Positions 29,201 to 36,798 of a DNA stretch of 36,798 nt are shown in pieces (position 1 is the first letter of the stretch; each line of letters begins with the position of its first letter). Below the pieces are notes generated by a model. It was not told where the DNA came from. It saw only the letters and a list, made by a program, of their open reading frames with translations, and ran no database searches. This stretch comes from Branchiostoma floridae. Lineage: Eukaryota; Chordata; Leptocardii; Amphioxiformes; Branchiostomatidae. A program made the position numbers and the translations under genes. Location of the stretch: contig NC_049987.1 of NCBI RefSeq assembly GCF_000003815.2, positions 3,914,421-3,951,218 on the forward strand. The letters run 5' to 3'.

Positions 29201-31562
29201 TTTTCTCGACCGGTAAGCCCCAAAACGTGCCTAATGATATAATCTGTTTATTTTTCAATAGGTCCAAAATCCGGTTCACCGAATTTTGTCAGGTCCGTTT
29301 TTTCTGGACCTGTCCAATAAGAAAAAAACGGTTTTGTACCGGTACACGTAGTCATAACAGTATTGTGTAATGATGAAGACAGCTTCTAATAATAAAAGGA
29401 GGAACCAGTCCCCAAGACAGTCTCACAGAAAACACAACCCTGTGCGGAAGTCCATTTTTTCACAAGCTAACAATATCATTATATCACTAGGACACTTGAT
29501 TTGCATTCTTTAGAACGATTTTGTTATACAAGTAGGGTGGAAATGTAGATGTCACGAGCTATTGTGACATATACCTACCTGACTAGTGTACACTCTTTCA
29601 TCGGAAACAAATAAAGGAATCAACACATATCATATGAAGGTAAAATAATAGCTTTTAAAAGTGGTCCCAAAGTCTGTTTTTCAGGGTGTTGTGGTCAAAT
29701 GTCACTTTATGTATCAGACAAACTACAAATCTATCGAAATGTTTTTAGAAGTCCTATGTCTGACGTGATGCCCCGTGATCAGAAACCCTTTTCCTGCTAA
29801 TTGTCTGGACTTTTTATGTATATTTATATTTATTTAAAATCAGACTTAGTCACGAAATTTACAGCATAACTCAGTCGGCCATTTTGTCGTCAGTGCAGAA
29901 TGTACCAACATACCGGCACCTAAACTGTACTAGTGTTAGTAGTGTAGGGGAATGAGAGAGGGAAATTATAGGCCAAGATAAACATAAAACTAGCTAGCAA
30001 TCAATCCAAGATGGTAAAAACTTTTGATGGTTGGTTTTAGTTAACTATTCTCTCAAAGACTATTGCAAATTTCTGTCCCAGGACGGAGAGGCGGGTCCTG
30101 GAAACAGCCCTGAACTGTCTTTGTAATACTCCTGTCACATTTGGCGAAAATCGATCGGACGACGATTCTGCGCCAATCGTCCGAGCCTCGCTTATGATAA
30201 TAAATTTATTGCACAACAATTGTGCAAGGTACAAAGTATGGCTTATATGTGACAGGGACGGTTTTCAGGTGAAAAATACGCGCAACCCTCTATCGATCTT
30301 AAATATGGTCAATCTTCCATTGATACGCCCGAAGATCGTGGATGATGTGACAGGTATATAAAGGCGCGGTCACATAGGCCGTGCAATCGTCGAGCGATTC
30401 TTATCTCATAGGATTTTCAAGCAGGTTGTGACAGAACCAACCACCGACACTGATCAAAAACAGCATTTTGCGGACCAAGACATGCAGGAGACGTGCGTTT
30501 TTGTCCTCTAAAATGCCCGAAGTTCCGGATCGTACGACGATCGCAAGACCTGTGTGACCACGCCCTTATACCCCCTTCACATTACATACGATCTTCGCAC
30601 GTACTTCGAGATCGCAGGAAGGTCGGCTGATTTGAAGATCTTAAGATGGTCTTGCGTATTTTTCGCCCCAAAACTGTCCCCCTCACATATAAGCGAGGCT
30701 CGTGCGATCGACGGTGAATAAATCTATGATAATGAACCTCCCATGACCTCTTGCACGCGGACAAGGTAACACAAAACGTTCCTCAAAAAAGGCAAGAGAT
30801 GAATCAATGTTGTTTCTTTTCTTGTCATAATCTTTTTAACCAATTGATGGAATGCGCGGGATAATGGAAATGACGAAAGAAAAGAAATTGTGTCACAAAG
30901 GCAGCCTTTATACTGCCACAGGGGCCACAATGTCACAATTACCCTCACATTTAAAGAAATGCCATCCATGCAATCTGACGTCAATCGGGCGTACGTCGAA
31001 CAACTGACGGGCGTTCGACATCCGATTTGCGCTCGATGATTAATAACTATGTCTTTGCTCGCCTATCGGTCTTCAATCGTTGGATTGACGCAAGACTATT
31101 GACCGATGCCCTTGCAAGGTACGCACGATTTGTACGCACAATCTGCGACTCGGTAACGAGCTGTGCGATTTTGGAGATTTCCTTCGACTAGTCGCATATG
31201 TTAAGAACATGTTTCGCTGCACCGCGACCGTTGTAAGACTCCTGNNNNNNNNNNNNNNNNNNNNNNNNNNNNNNNNNNNNNNNNNNNNNNNNNNNNNNNN
31301 NNNNNNNNNNNNNNNNNNNNNNNNNNNNNNNNNNNNNNNNNNNNNNNNNNNNNNNNNNNNNNNNNNNNNNNNNNNNNNNNNNNNNNNNNNNNNNNNNNAT
31401 CAGTCATGAAAAATTAAAGCACGATCATTCAAGCATAAAGAAACTGTTACAAAACAGTAACATGGCGTGGAAAAAACGTCTTTTGTCAGAAAGAGAACAA
31501 GGAACAAATAGAAACTTGCTACCTCCAGTGTTGGCTTGGGACTGCCGCCTTCCTTCCGACAT
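25996..31562 (-). CDS. Type II transmembrane collectin: collagen-like plus C-type lectin receptor
   Basis: Minus-strand exons in transcript order: 31562-31523 (start), transmembrane exon ending 28307 (its 5' side is in the N run 28384-28483), 27710-27633 coiled coil, 27194-26787 collagen, 26677-26276 lectin domain, 26006-25996 end. Every visible border is phase 1, so the exons fit together and are shuffling-compatible. The domain order (short cytoplasmic N-terminus, membrane anchor, coiled coil, Gly-X-Y helix, C-type lectin) is that of COLEC12-like scavenger collectins. The likely role is a trimeric cell-surface receptor for glycans or microbes. One or more exons of the cytoplasmic region may be missing in the gaps. 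The last small exon is the least certain; the reading frame otherwise runs on to a stop at 26241. Confidence 0.8.
26104..26236. repeat. (GATA)n microsatellite
   Basis: About 33 GATA repeats with a few AATA and GTTA variants, in the proposed last intron of the collectin. The YIS/SIYL-type translation is an artefact. Confidence 0.97.
26276..26677 (-). CDS. C-type lectin domain exon
   Basis: Acceptor TTTTTTTCTAG ends at 26678; donor GTACTT begins at 26275; phase 1-1; 134 codons. Six cysteines give the long-form fold: [32 protein letters not shown] and FFCQ. The WIGL core is present. The calcium/sugar site reads EPD in place of EPN, GNEDC is kept, and WYD replaces WND. The EPx, E and final D ligands remain but the Asn of WND is lost, so calcium-dependent sugar binding may be changed. 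Confidence 0.92.
26787..27194 (-). CDS. Collagen-like exon with regular interruptions
   Basis: Acceptor TTTCCATCAG ends at 27195; donor GTGAGG begins at 26786; phase 1-1; 136 codons. Gly-X-Y triplets with [13 protein letters not shown]-type repeats. A block of about 20 residues ([19 protein letters not shown]) recurs, and each copy has a two-residue insertion (SV or SL) after GPL/GPV that breaks the triplet phase. One triplet has Arg for Gly (GEK RPT GPT). The high-GC repeat leaves long shadow frames in all other frames. The helix would trimerise the receptor stalk. Confidence 0.92.
27400..27520. repeat. Short GC-rich inverted repeat in a collectin intron
   Basis: GCCCGCCGAGCTC near 27400 pairs with GAGATCGGCGGGC near 27505. 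The region is much more GC-rich than the intron around it. It could be a small foldback element; no target duplication seen. Confidence 0.45.
27633..27710 (-). CDS. Coiled-coil exon of the collectin
   Basis: Acceptor TTAAATACAG ends at 27711; donor GTAAGT begins at 27632; phase 1-1; 26 codons. [20 protein letters not shown] has hydrophobic residues at heptad spacing, suiting the trimerising neck between membrane and collagen. Confidence 0.75.
28307..28383 (-). CDS. Transmembrane exon of the collectin (5' side in gap)
   Basis: Donor GTACAG begins at 28306, phase 1. It encodes [19 protein letters not shown] followed by MLLHLTG, a signal-anchor helix preceded by lysines, so type II. The upstream boundary is lost in N from 28384. 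Confidence 0.75.
28384..28483. other. Assembly gap (100 N)
   Basis: Run of N cutting the transmembrane exon or its intron border. Confidence 0.95.
28484..28900 (-). mobile_element. Penelope-like retroelement remnant
   Basis: On the minus strand 28765-28572 encodes [20 protein letters not shown] then [17 protein letters not shown] before a stop. EAIYIR...LNRDGG is the end of the GIY-YIG endonuclease domain of Penelope-like elements. The following bases (AAAGACTGGTGCTGTTCAGTC..ACATTTGG) look like the tail of such elements. Upstream, 28890-28871 could encode VDDILV, a possible reverse-transcriptase box in a broken frame. It lies in a collectin intron, same strand. Confidence 0.65.
28943..29347. 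mobile_element. Possible MITE bounded by GTGTACCGGTAC / GTACCGGTACAC
   Basis: GTGTACCGGTAC at about 28943 is inverted at the right end (29336-29347). Inside, GGTCC(A/G)-rich blocks (AGGTCCGGACCTGAACC on the left; GGTCCAAAATCCGGTTCACC and CAGGTCCG on the right) recur. The termini are self-palindromic, so the boundaries are provisional. Confidence 0.5.
29348..30115. other. Intron/intergenic DNA, no feature
   Basis: AT-rich; no exon, RNA gene or array recognised. Confidence 0.5.
30120..30730. mobile_element. Cluster of nested foldback elements
   Basis: At 30363-30567 termini GGCGCGGTCACATAGG and CCTGTGTGACCACGCC are inverted, with inner TGC(A/G)ATCGTCG also paired. Outside it, GAGCCTCGCTTAT (about 30183) is inverted as ATAAGCGAGGCTCG (about 30688), and CCTGTCACAT / ATGTGACAGG bracket 30124-30257. 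The pattern suggests one MITE inserted in another, in a sequence family rich in CGATCG-type motifs. Confidence 0.65.
30731..31244. other. Intron DNA, no feature
   Basis: No exon recognised. Scattered CGAT(C/T)-type motifs around 30960-31190 resemble the MITE cluster just upstream. Ends at an N run (31245-31398). Confidence 0.4.
31523..31562 (-). CDS. Candidate first coding exon of the collectin
   Basis: Minus-strand ATG at 31562-31560, reading [13 protein letters not shown] to a GTAGCAAG donor (31522) in phase 1, the phase used throughout this gene. The basic, polar peptide suits a cytoplasmic N-terminus. By memory, amphioxus type II lectin proteins commonly begin with a similar QSQANT segment; this was not checked. 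Sequence above 31562 would be 5' UTR. Confidence 0.55.
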
Positions 31563-31636
31563 GATGTCGATTTTCCGGTTGAGTCTGGACACCAAAAACA
31601 CGTCCTACACCAGGTAAGATGCTCGTTTATTTAAGC

Positions 31637-31850
31637 CTGTCGCAAGAGCCGAACCAATATGAATCTTTGATCAACTGAAGTTGCAGACCCAAAAAGATTA
31701 AAGTTTACTGTCTTCAATCGTTACACTTTGAACAGTCACATATCATATAAAACTTGATAACTTCGCCTGTCACGAGAGCCGAACCAATTTGTATCTTTGA
31801 TCAACCAAAGATACAATTTTACTTCAAAAAATTTAAGTTTGAAGTTTCAA
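31637..31850 (+). repeat. Direct repeat containing GAGCCGAACCAAT
   Basis: CCTGTCGCAAGAGCCGAACC (31637) and CCTGTCACGAGAGCCGAACC (about 31768) begin copies about 130 bases apart, followed by ATCTTTGATCAACT/CAA. A related inverted piece (GAATTGGTTCGGCTCTCGAG) occurs at about 33126. Confidence 0.6.
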
Positions 31851-32447
31851 TTCAATCGTCTCAGCAGGTTTCACTGCCGAAACGTACAGAAGAGTAGAAT
31901 ATCAAAGCTCACCATATCGGATTGGCTAAAACTCTACACTTTGAACGATGGAGAAATATTATGCAGCATATTAACATAATTTGATGTTGAAATATACTTC
32001 AAAAGAACGTTGTCTATTTCCTTACACAGAAGCTGTAGGGTTTATTGTGTAGATTTATGCACGAAGATGTTGGAGAAAAGCAACTTTTGCTAGATAAACT
32101 AAAAAAAAACATCGTCAAAAGTGTGACAACAGTTTGGAGGAACGTTGCACATAATGTTTTACTTAAAGCTGGTGCAAGTGATTTAATCAGTGGCTTGAAA
32201 TTTTAGCGATTGCAACGTAAGAAACGTATCTATCTATCTTTCACACACACATATATCTCAACTGTAGAATGCACAAAGTTGTGCGCCCCTGGTCAACTGA
32301 AACAAAGATTTGCCATATGGTGCAGGGAGGACTTCAACTAACTTTCTCAATTCTCTATCAGGTTGATCAAACTTTCGTAAGCTCCTTGTGTTCACAATCT
32401 AAGTCGTTTGATAGTATAAGCCTCTACCAGGCTTCGCGGATCGTTGG
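31851..32447. other. Intergenic DNA, no feature
   Basis: AT-rich; no coding exon or element end recognised. Confidence 0.5.
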
Positions 32448-32451
32448 TTAA

Positions 32452-32762
32452 GCCAAGGGCACAACCCGCCGTACGTGAAAATACGTGCTGTCTACGTGCC
32501 AAAACGGGCAATCTTTTGGGATCCGTAAGTGGTAAGTACCGCCTCCGTATGAACTCGTAGGGTATTCGGCGTATTTTGGAGCACGCAGACACGCCGTAGA
32601 ACTTTACGTGCAGGCAAAACGTTGTGTGCCATCGGGCTGCGGATTAGCCAGTACGGGCGTTTGTCAGTACGGGCGACGAGCCTGCCATGTACAGCCTGAA
32701 CGTTTTCTCTCAAAAAAAAAACGTAGGGACAAATTGCACGTACGGTGGGTTTTGCCCTTAGC
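32452..32762. mobile_element. MITE, 311 bp, TTAA-flanked, GCCAAGGGCACAACCC termini
   Basis: Left GCCAAGGGCACAACCCGCCG and right arm (read inward GCTAAGGGCAAAACCCACCG) then both continue TACGTG. TTAA lies immediately outside at 32448-32451 and 32763-32766. TTAA points to piggyBac; TTA-type PIF/Harbinger is also possible since the termini do not start CCC. Internal sequence is rich in TACG motifs. Confidence 0.8.
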
Positions 32763-32815
32763 TTAAGATAGTATAGATTGGACAAATAGAGAGAATTAGT
32801 ACATGTACATGCTAG

Positions 32816-32861
32816 GGGAGTTGGCCGGCCGTGAGCTGACTTCTTTGGCCGGCCGACTCCC
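32816..32861. repeat. Small hairpin with two GGCCGGCC octamers
   Basis: GGGAGTTGGCCGGCCG and GGCCGGCCGACTCCC are inverted around a short loop, GC-rich in an AT-rich setting. Confidence 0.7.
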
Positions 32862-33575
32862 TTGTGCTATTCGCTCTATTTGCCCAGTTTCAACTATTTG
32901 ACAACGCATTTCTTACGTCACGATGGCTATGTAAATCCATAAACCTTGACTTCAGCTGTCTTTTTTCCAACATGAATGAACGCACTAAGCCATACAGAAA
33001 AAAAAAAGAAATGATATTTCTTTTGAAGCGAATTCATTCATTAAATGATCGAAGTTGTTTTGTTTTATAGTAGTCTGGGCTGTTCAAATTCCGACGATTG
33101 AAGGCAAGCCAATATGTAAAAGGTATGAATTGGTTCGGCTCTCGAGCCACGCTAGTAGGGTCTTCACACTGAAACCGAATTAGCAGGAAGCAATCAGAAC
33201 CAGCCGAAATGAAGTATTTGCAAAATTCGTGCCACATTCGGGGCCATTCCGGGTGGGAATTCCAAATGGACCTTATATCCCCTTCACACCAGAATGAATG
33301 AGCCCAAATGCCACCAGAATGAAAATTATCTTCTATTCCTGTGAATTCGTAGTGTATTCTATAAAATCTCACTGCATTCCAGATATTCTTTTGAACACAT
33401 TCGGGCAGGATTTCAGGTGGCTTGCTGTTTTAGTTCTCCATCGAATGAGAGAAGAATATTTCGAATAATGTTGGAATACCGTAGAATGCGGTAATACTGC
33501 AGTTAGAATAGTTGATATACACTTAAGAATTGTTACTTTCGATAATTCTCCACTTCGAATGCACCTCGACATCTT
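32862..33575. other. Intergenic DNA
   Basis: No gene recognised. It contains a diverged inverted copy of the GAGCCGAACCAAT repeat and repeated (C/T)TTCACAC(C/T) and GAAT-rich pieces (33170-33400) that look like old repeat DNA. Confidence 0.4.
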
Positions 33576-33579
33576 TTAA

Positions 33580-34542
33580 CCCTCAAACCACCGTAGCTTT
33601 TTTGTGACGTAGATTACCGTATGGGGTCAAAACTGACCCCAAAACGTTTTGTGCAAATACAGTTTTTCGTGTGACTCTTTTTGTGATTTGTATATATGTA
33701 TAGTTTCATTAATCTATGTGGGACAGTCTGACATGATTAGGTGACAATACTTCTAGCTCATTATCATTATTTATGCAAAAGATAATGAGGACCACATTTT
33801 GCACCAACGCTATTCAGACCAGGAAGGAGGTTTTTGATACCTGTACCAACTTCAATGCCATATAGCGTCTGAATGGCTTATGCTAGGGCCACCAAACTTG
33901 GTAATATTTTAGAAAATGTTGATAGCAAACATTTTCAGTGAACAAAGTATGTTCATTATTTTTCATGTTGCCATGGCAACGGAATTCTGACAGACATATT
34001 TATTACGAAATTTTCTAATTTTGCATTAAACATTTAAGTTTTAAGCTTTTCTTAGCAAATAACAGTTATTTATCACATCTTATAAAATTCAACGTTGATT
34101 TCGTCACGCCATATTCATAATTTATGCTAATTTGATGACGTCATCAGTCAAAATCCAAGATGGCGGCCGATATTACCTAGATGACGTCATAATGTCGTCA
34201 TATGACATGATATTGGCACAAAAGTTCTCACAATAATTTTGGCTTACATGTAAAGTATTCTCTAAAAATTTCGTGAACCTACGATAAGTAGTTTAGGTGT
34301 GGGTCGCAAAAGTTTGTTTAAAAAAATGCTGGGGTCAGTTTTGACCCCACTGGACCATGCATTAACTTTCTAGGATAACTTAATCAACAATGAGCCAATC
34401 TCGGTAAAAACGTATAAGAAGTTATAGGACATATATACAAACAAACTCCTGGAAGGAAATTTGTTTTCGACCTGAAATGACATAATGGCACACATTGATA
34501 TACGCCTGGGGTCAGTTTTGACCCCATACGGTGGTTTGAGGG
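33580..34542. mobile_element. TTAA element family 2, copy B (intact, 963 bp)
   Basis: TTAA at 33576-33579 and 34543-34546. Termini CCCTCAAACCACCGTA and CACGGTGGTTTGAGGG-type (TACGGTGGTTTGAGGG) are inverted. The left end carries a 25-bp insertion that repeats ACCGTA before the shared TGGGGTCAAAACTGACCCCA. TGACGTCA at 34136 and 34182. No ORF. It is non-autonomous piggyBac-type; close match to 21895-22884. Confidence 0.92.
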
Positions 34543-34546
34543 TTAA

Positions 34547-35020
34547 TAACATTAGAATAGATAACAAGATTGGCAAATCCGAAAAAATTGCATTGCGACG
34601 ACTTTCATTGCTGTCCTAAGTTATTCTTATTGTTAATCATGTTGTAATGAGTAGCATTATTACCTTATTATGTTTAACTTCCAATGACATGAGTATGAAG
34701 CTCATGCATATACAAAAATTATGCGATATCAACATAACAGGGATGTAATACAGTTGTAGTCCAAACAAGCATGCAATAACTCCCACTAGACGAGTTTCAT
34801 GATTGTACAATGTACCCCCTACCTCCTTCCCTATTGCCCAGTATAATGAATTTACCCTGACAAACTGAAAGACCTATGTACTGTAAGAGAAAACAGCAGA
34901 TGTGCTCCAGTCTATTAAACCTCTGATTCTTAAGTCAGAGTAGACTTACACTGTACGTCACTAACCTTGATACACAACACAAAACAACGCCAGTTGACTT
35001 GAGCTGCTCACGAACAAATG
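34547..35020. other. Intergenic DNA, no feature
   Basis: AT-rich; nothing recognised. Confidence 0.5.
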
Positions 35021-35560
35021 TGATTCGGACCTAGAAAATTACCAACCATGCTCTCTGACACAGCCGTCCCCCTGATCCCAGCTGCATTCAGGGTAATGAC
35101 CCAAATTCCATTTAACATTCCTCGAGACTTCAATTCCAAACATGGCTGTGGAAACATGCATGTGAACACATGCCAGTACATGACCCAAATTCCATTTAAC
35201 ATTCCTCGAGACTTCAATTCCAAACATGCCTGTGGAAACATGCATGTGGACACATGCCAGTACATGACCCAGATTCCATTTAACATACCACAAGACTTCC
35301 ATTCCAAACATGCCTGTGGAAACATGCCTGTAGAAACATGCCAGGACATGACCCAAATTCCATTTAACATACCTCGAGGCTTCCATTCCAAACATGCCTG
35401 TGGAAACATGCCTGTAGAAACATGCCAGGACATGACCCAAATTCCATTTAACATACCACAAGGCTTCCATTCCAAACATGCCTGTGGAAATATGCCTGTG
35501 CAATTCCTAGAATATTTGCAGACTGAACACAATAATATACCATTTGGCTCTACACTAAAC
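35021..35560 (+). repeat. Minisatellite-bearing repeat element, copy 1 (84-bp units, five copies)
   Basis: GACC(C)AAATTCCATTTAACAT begins units at 35098, 35182, 35266, 35350 and 35434, exactly 84 apart. Each also contains TTCCAAACATGCCTGTGGAA and CACATGCCAGTACATGACC-like text. The flanks TGATTCGGACC(T/A)AGAAAATT on the left and AATTCCTAGAATATTTGCAG on the right recur in copy 2. The 84-bp period is a multiple of three, so both strands stay open without being coding. Confidence 0.92.
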
Positions 35561-35990
35561 ACTGCACAAACCCGATGTCCCTGGAATGCAAGATTGTAAG
35601 AATGTGTCCTGACAAGTAAAACACAGCAGAATTTGAAATATTTCTCAGTATTGTACTGGATTATACCATGTGTTAATAGGCTCGGATTGTCTGGCTTGAC
35701 GACCCATGGCCCACCACACATGACCTTGCATTTGTTGAATTTATTTTACATTGGACACAAAATATTTTTCTCTGTGACTCTGAATATGGTTACCATTTGC
35801 CATCATTCAAGATAATGAACTTGACATAAAGTATTTCCTGTCTACCTGTGGTATATGGCTTTAAGAAGTCAAAACTCACAGCTCATGGATGATAGACAAT
35901 TTGACTAAGCATGGAGTTGCGACTTTGGAAATTAAATGGATCCAGTGGCGTCGAAGGCGCTTACTGCTGGCAACACAAATGAGCCTGCCG
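35561..35990. other. Spacer between the two repeat elements
   Basis: No gene or element recognised. Confidence 0.5.
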
Positions 35991-36350
35991 TGATTCGGAC
36001 CAAGAAAATTTACCAACCATGCTCTCTGACCCAGCCGTCCCCCTGATCCCAGCATTCTAGGTAATGACCCAAATTCCATCTAACATTCCTCGAGACTTCC
36101 TTTCCAAACATGCCTGTAAAACATACCTGTGGACACATGCCAGTACATGACCCAAATTCCATCTAACATTCCTCGAGACTTCCTTTCCAAACATGCCTGT
36201 AAAACATACCTGTGGACACATGCCAGTACATGACCCAAATTCCATTTAACATACCACAAGGCTTCCATTCCATACATGCCTGTGGAAACATGCCTGTGCA
36301 ATTCCTAGAATTTTTGCAGACTGAACACAATCATATACTATTTGGCTCGC
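35991..36350 (+). repeat. Minisatellite-bearing repeat element, copy 2 (about 2.5 units)
   Basis: Starts TGATTCGGACCAAGAAAATT, has units at about 36065, 36148 and 36233, and ends AATTCCTAGAATTTTTGCAG then ACTGAACACAATCATATAC, matching the flanks of copy 1. The difference in unit number shows the array expands or contracts within a fixed element. Confidence 0.9.
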
Positions 36351-36798
36351 CCCTGAGGCGTCGCCAAAAATGCATTGTTCCCGTATACCATGATGTAAGG
36401 TAGATAACTTTTGTCTTAACTAACACTATCTATGGCGTCATTTCACAGTGCCCAAAAGATGCCACCCATATAATTTTAAAGGGGGGGGGGGAGCCGCAGG
36501 TTCAGCTTACTAAGAGATCTTTCTGTCAACAATGTGCTGATCACTGACATGTTATGGTTATCCGGAATGTCCCATTACATGTAAACTAGGGGTGGTTTAA
36601 ATTTTGATTCCTTTGATGTGACCAAAAGTAAGATCAATATCATTTCACACGTTTGATATTCTTGACATAAAGATACCATGTTAAAATAATCTAAAGAATA
36701 TCAACTTCGTGCCATCTTTTTCATCTACTTATATGTATTCCTCAAGGTAATTGGTTACCTACATTACCCTATGATAAGACAAACCAGCGCATCAAAGC
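36351..36798. other. Intergenic DNA to the window end
   Basis: A G homopolymer at about 36481-36492. Otherwise AT-rich with no gene recognised. Confidence 0.5.

Noticed and set aside
31462-31617. Plus-strand [17 protein letters not shown]... with a donor at 31613
   Set aside because: It overlaps the minus-strand exon that fits the collectin, and has no downstream exon or recognisable protein character.
35008-35721. Long ORFs (about 150-240 codons) on both strands with a repeated 28-residue unit
   Set aside because: 84-bp minisatellite inside a duplicated non-coding repeat; open on both strands and with no start, splice or domain evidence.
1-36798. CRISPR arrays, bacterial operons, phage or integron features
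   Set aside because: The window is eukaryotic with spliced exons. The repeat arrays lack unique spacers and no bacterial gene is present.

Overview
The window looks like amphioxus (Branchiostoma) nuclear DNA. It has small phase-1 exons separated by introns crowded with short transposons, metazoan Ig, collagen and C-type-lectin exons, several families of non-autonomous DNA transposons, CR1/L2-like LINE pieces and a Penelope-like remnant. The species call rests on gene style, mainly a type II membrane collectin whose first exon resembles those I associate with amphioxus lectins; no search was possible. Four runs of N (17975-18074, 20450-21145, 28384-28483, 31245-31398) are assembly gaps.

Layout. 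(1) 1-5938, plus strand: the 3' part of an immunoglobulin-superfamily adhesion receptor. It contains the end of one Ig domain, three more Ig domains, a transmembrane exon and a proline-rich cytoplasmic tail. Its first exons lie outside the window. The transmembrane exon is followed by three partial, acceptor-less tandem copies. (2) 8029-17595, plus strand: a four-exon gene for a roughly 235-residue protein whose last exon resembles a dimeric alpha/beta-barrel (ABM/Dabb-like) domain. It carries many insertions: a hairpin MITE six bases into its first coding intron, a 952-bp TTAA-flanked piggyBac-type element inside its second coding exon, a LINE fragment at the next donor, and a 5-kb inverted-repeat/minisatellite structure with an embedded LINE in the last intron. 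(3) 19039-24677, plus strand, tentative: a small secreted precursor with a signal peptide, an acidic segment ending in a Lys-Arg site, and a Cys-containing C-terminal part; part of it may be hidden in a 696-base gap. (4) 31562-25996, minus strand: a membrane collectin with cytoplasmic N-terminus, transmembrane segment, coiled coil, interrupted collagen helix and a six-cysteine C-type lectin domain. Genes 3 and 4 converge tail to tail. (5) 31.6-36.8 kb: no gene recognised; a second intact TTAA element, other MITEs and a duplicated element carrying an 84-bp minisatellite.

The genes do not form a pathway. The receptor and collectin are cell-surface recognition molecules and the small precursor could be a secreted peptide, but there is no sequence evidence that they work together. 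The most unusual content is in the mobile DNA: a family of TTAA-flanked elements dense in TGACGTCA (CRE/ATF) octamers, one of which interrupts an exon at a point where removal down to one TTAA restores the frame exactly.
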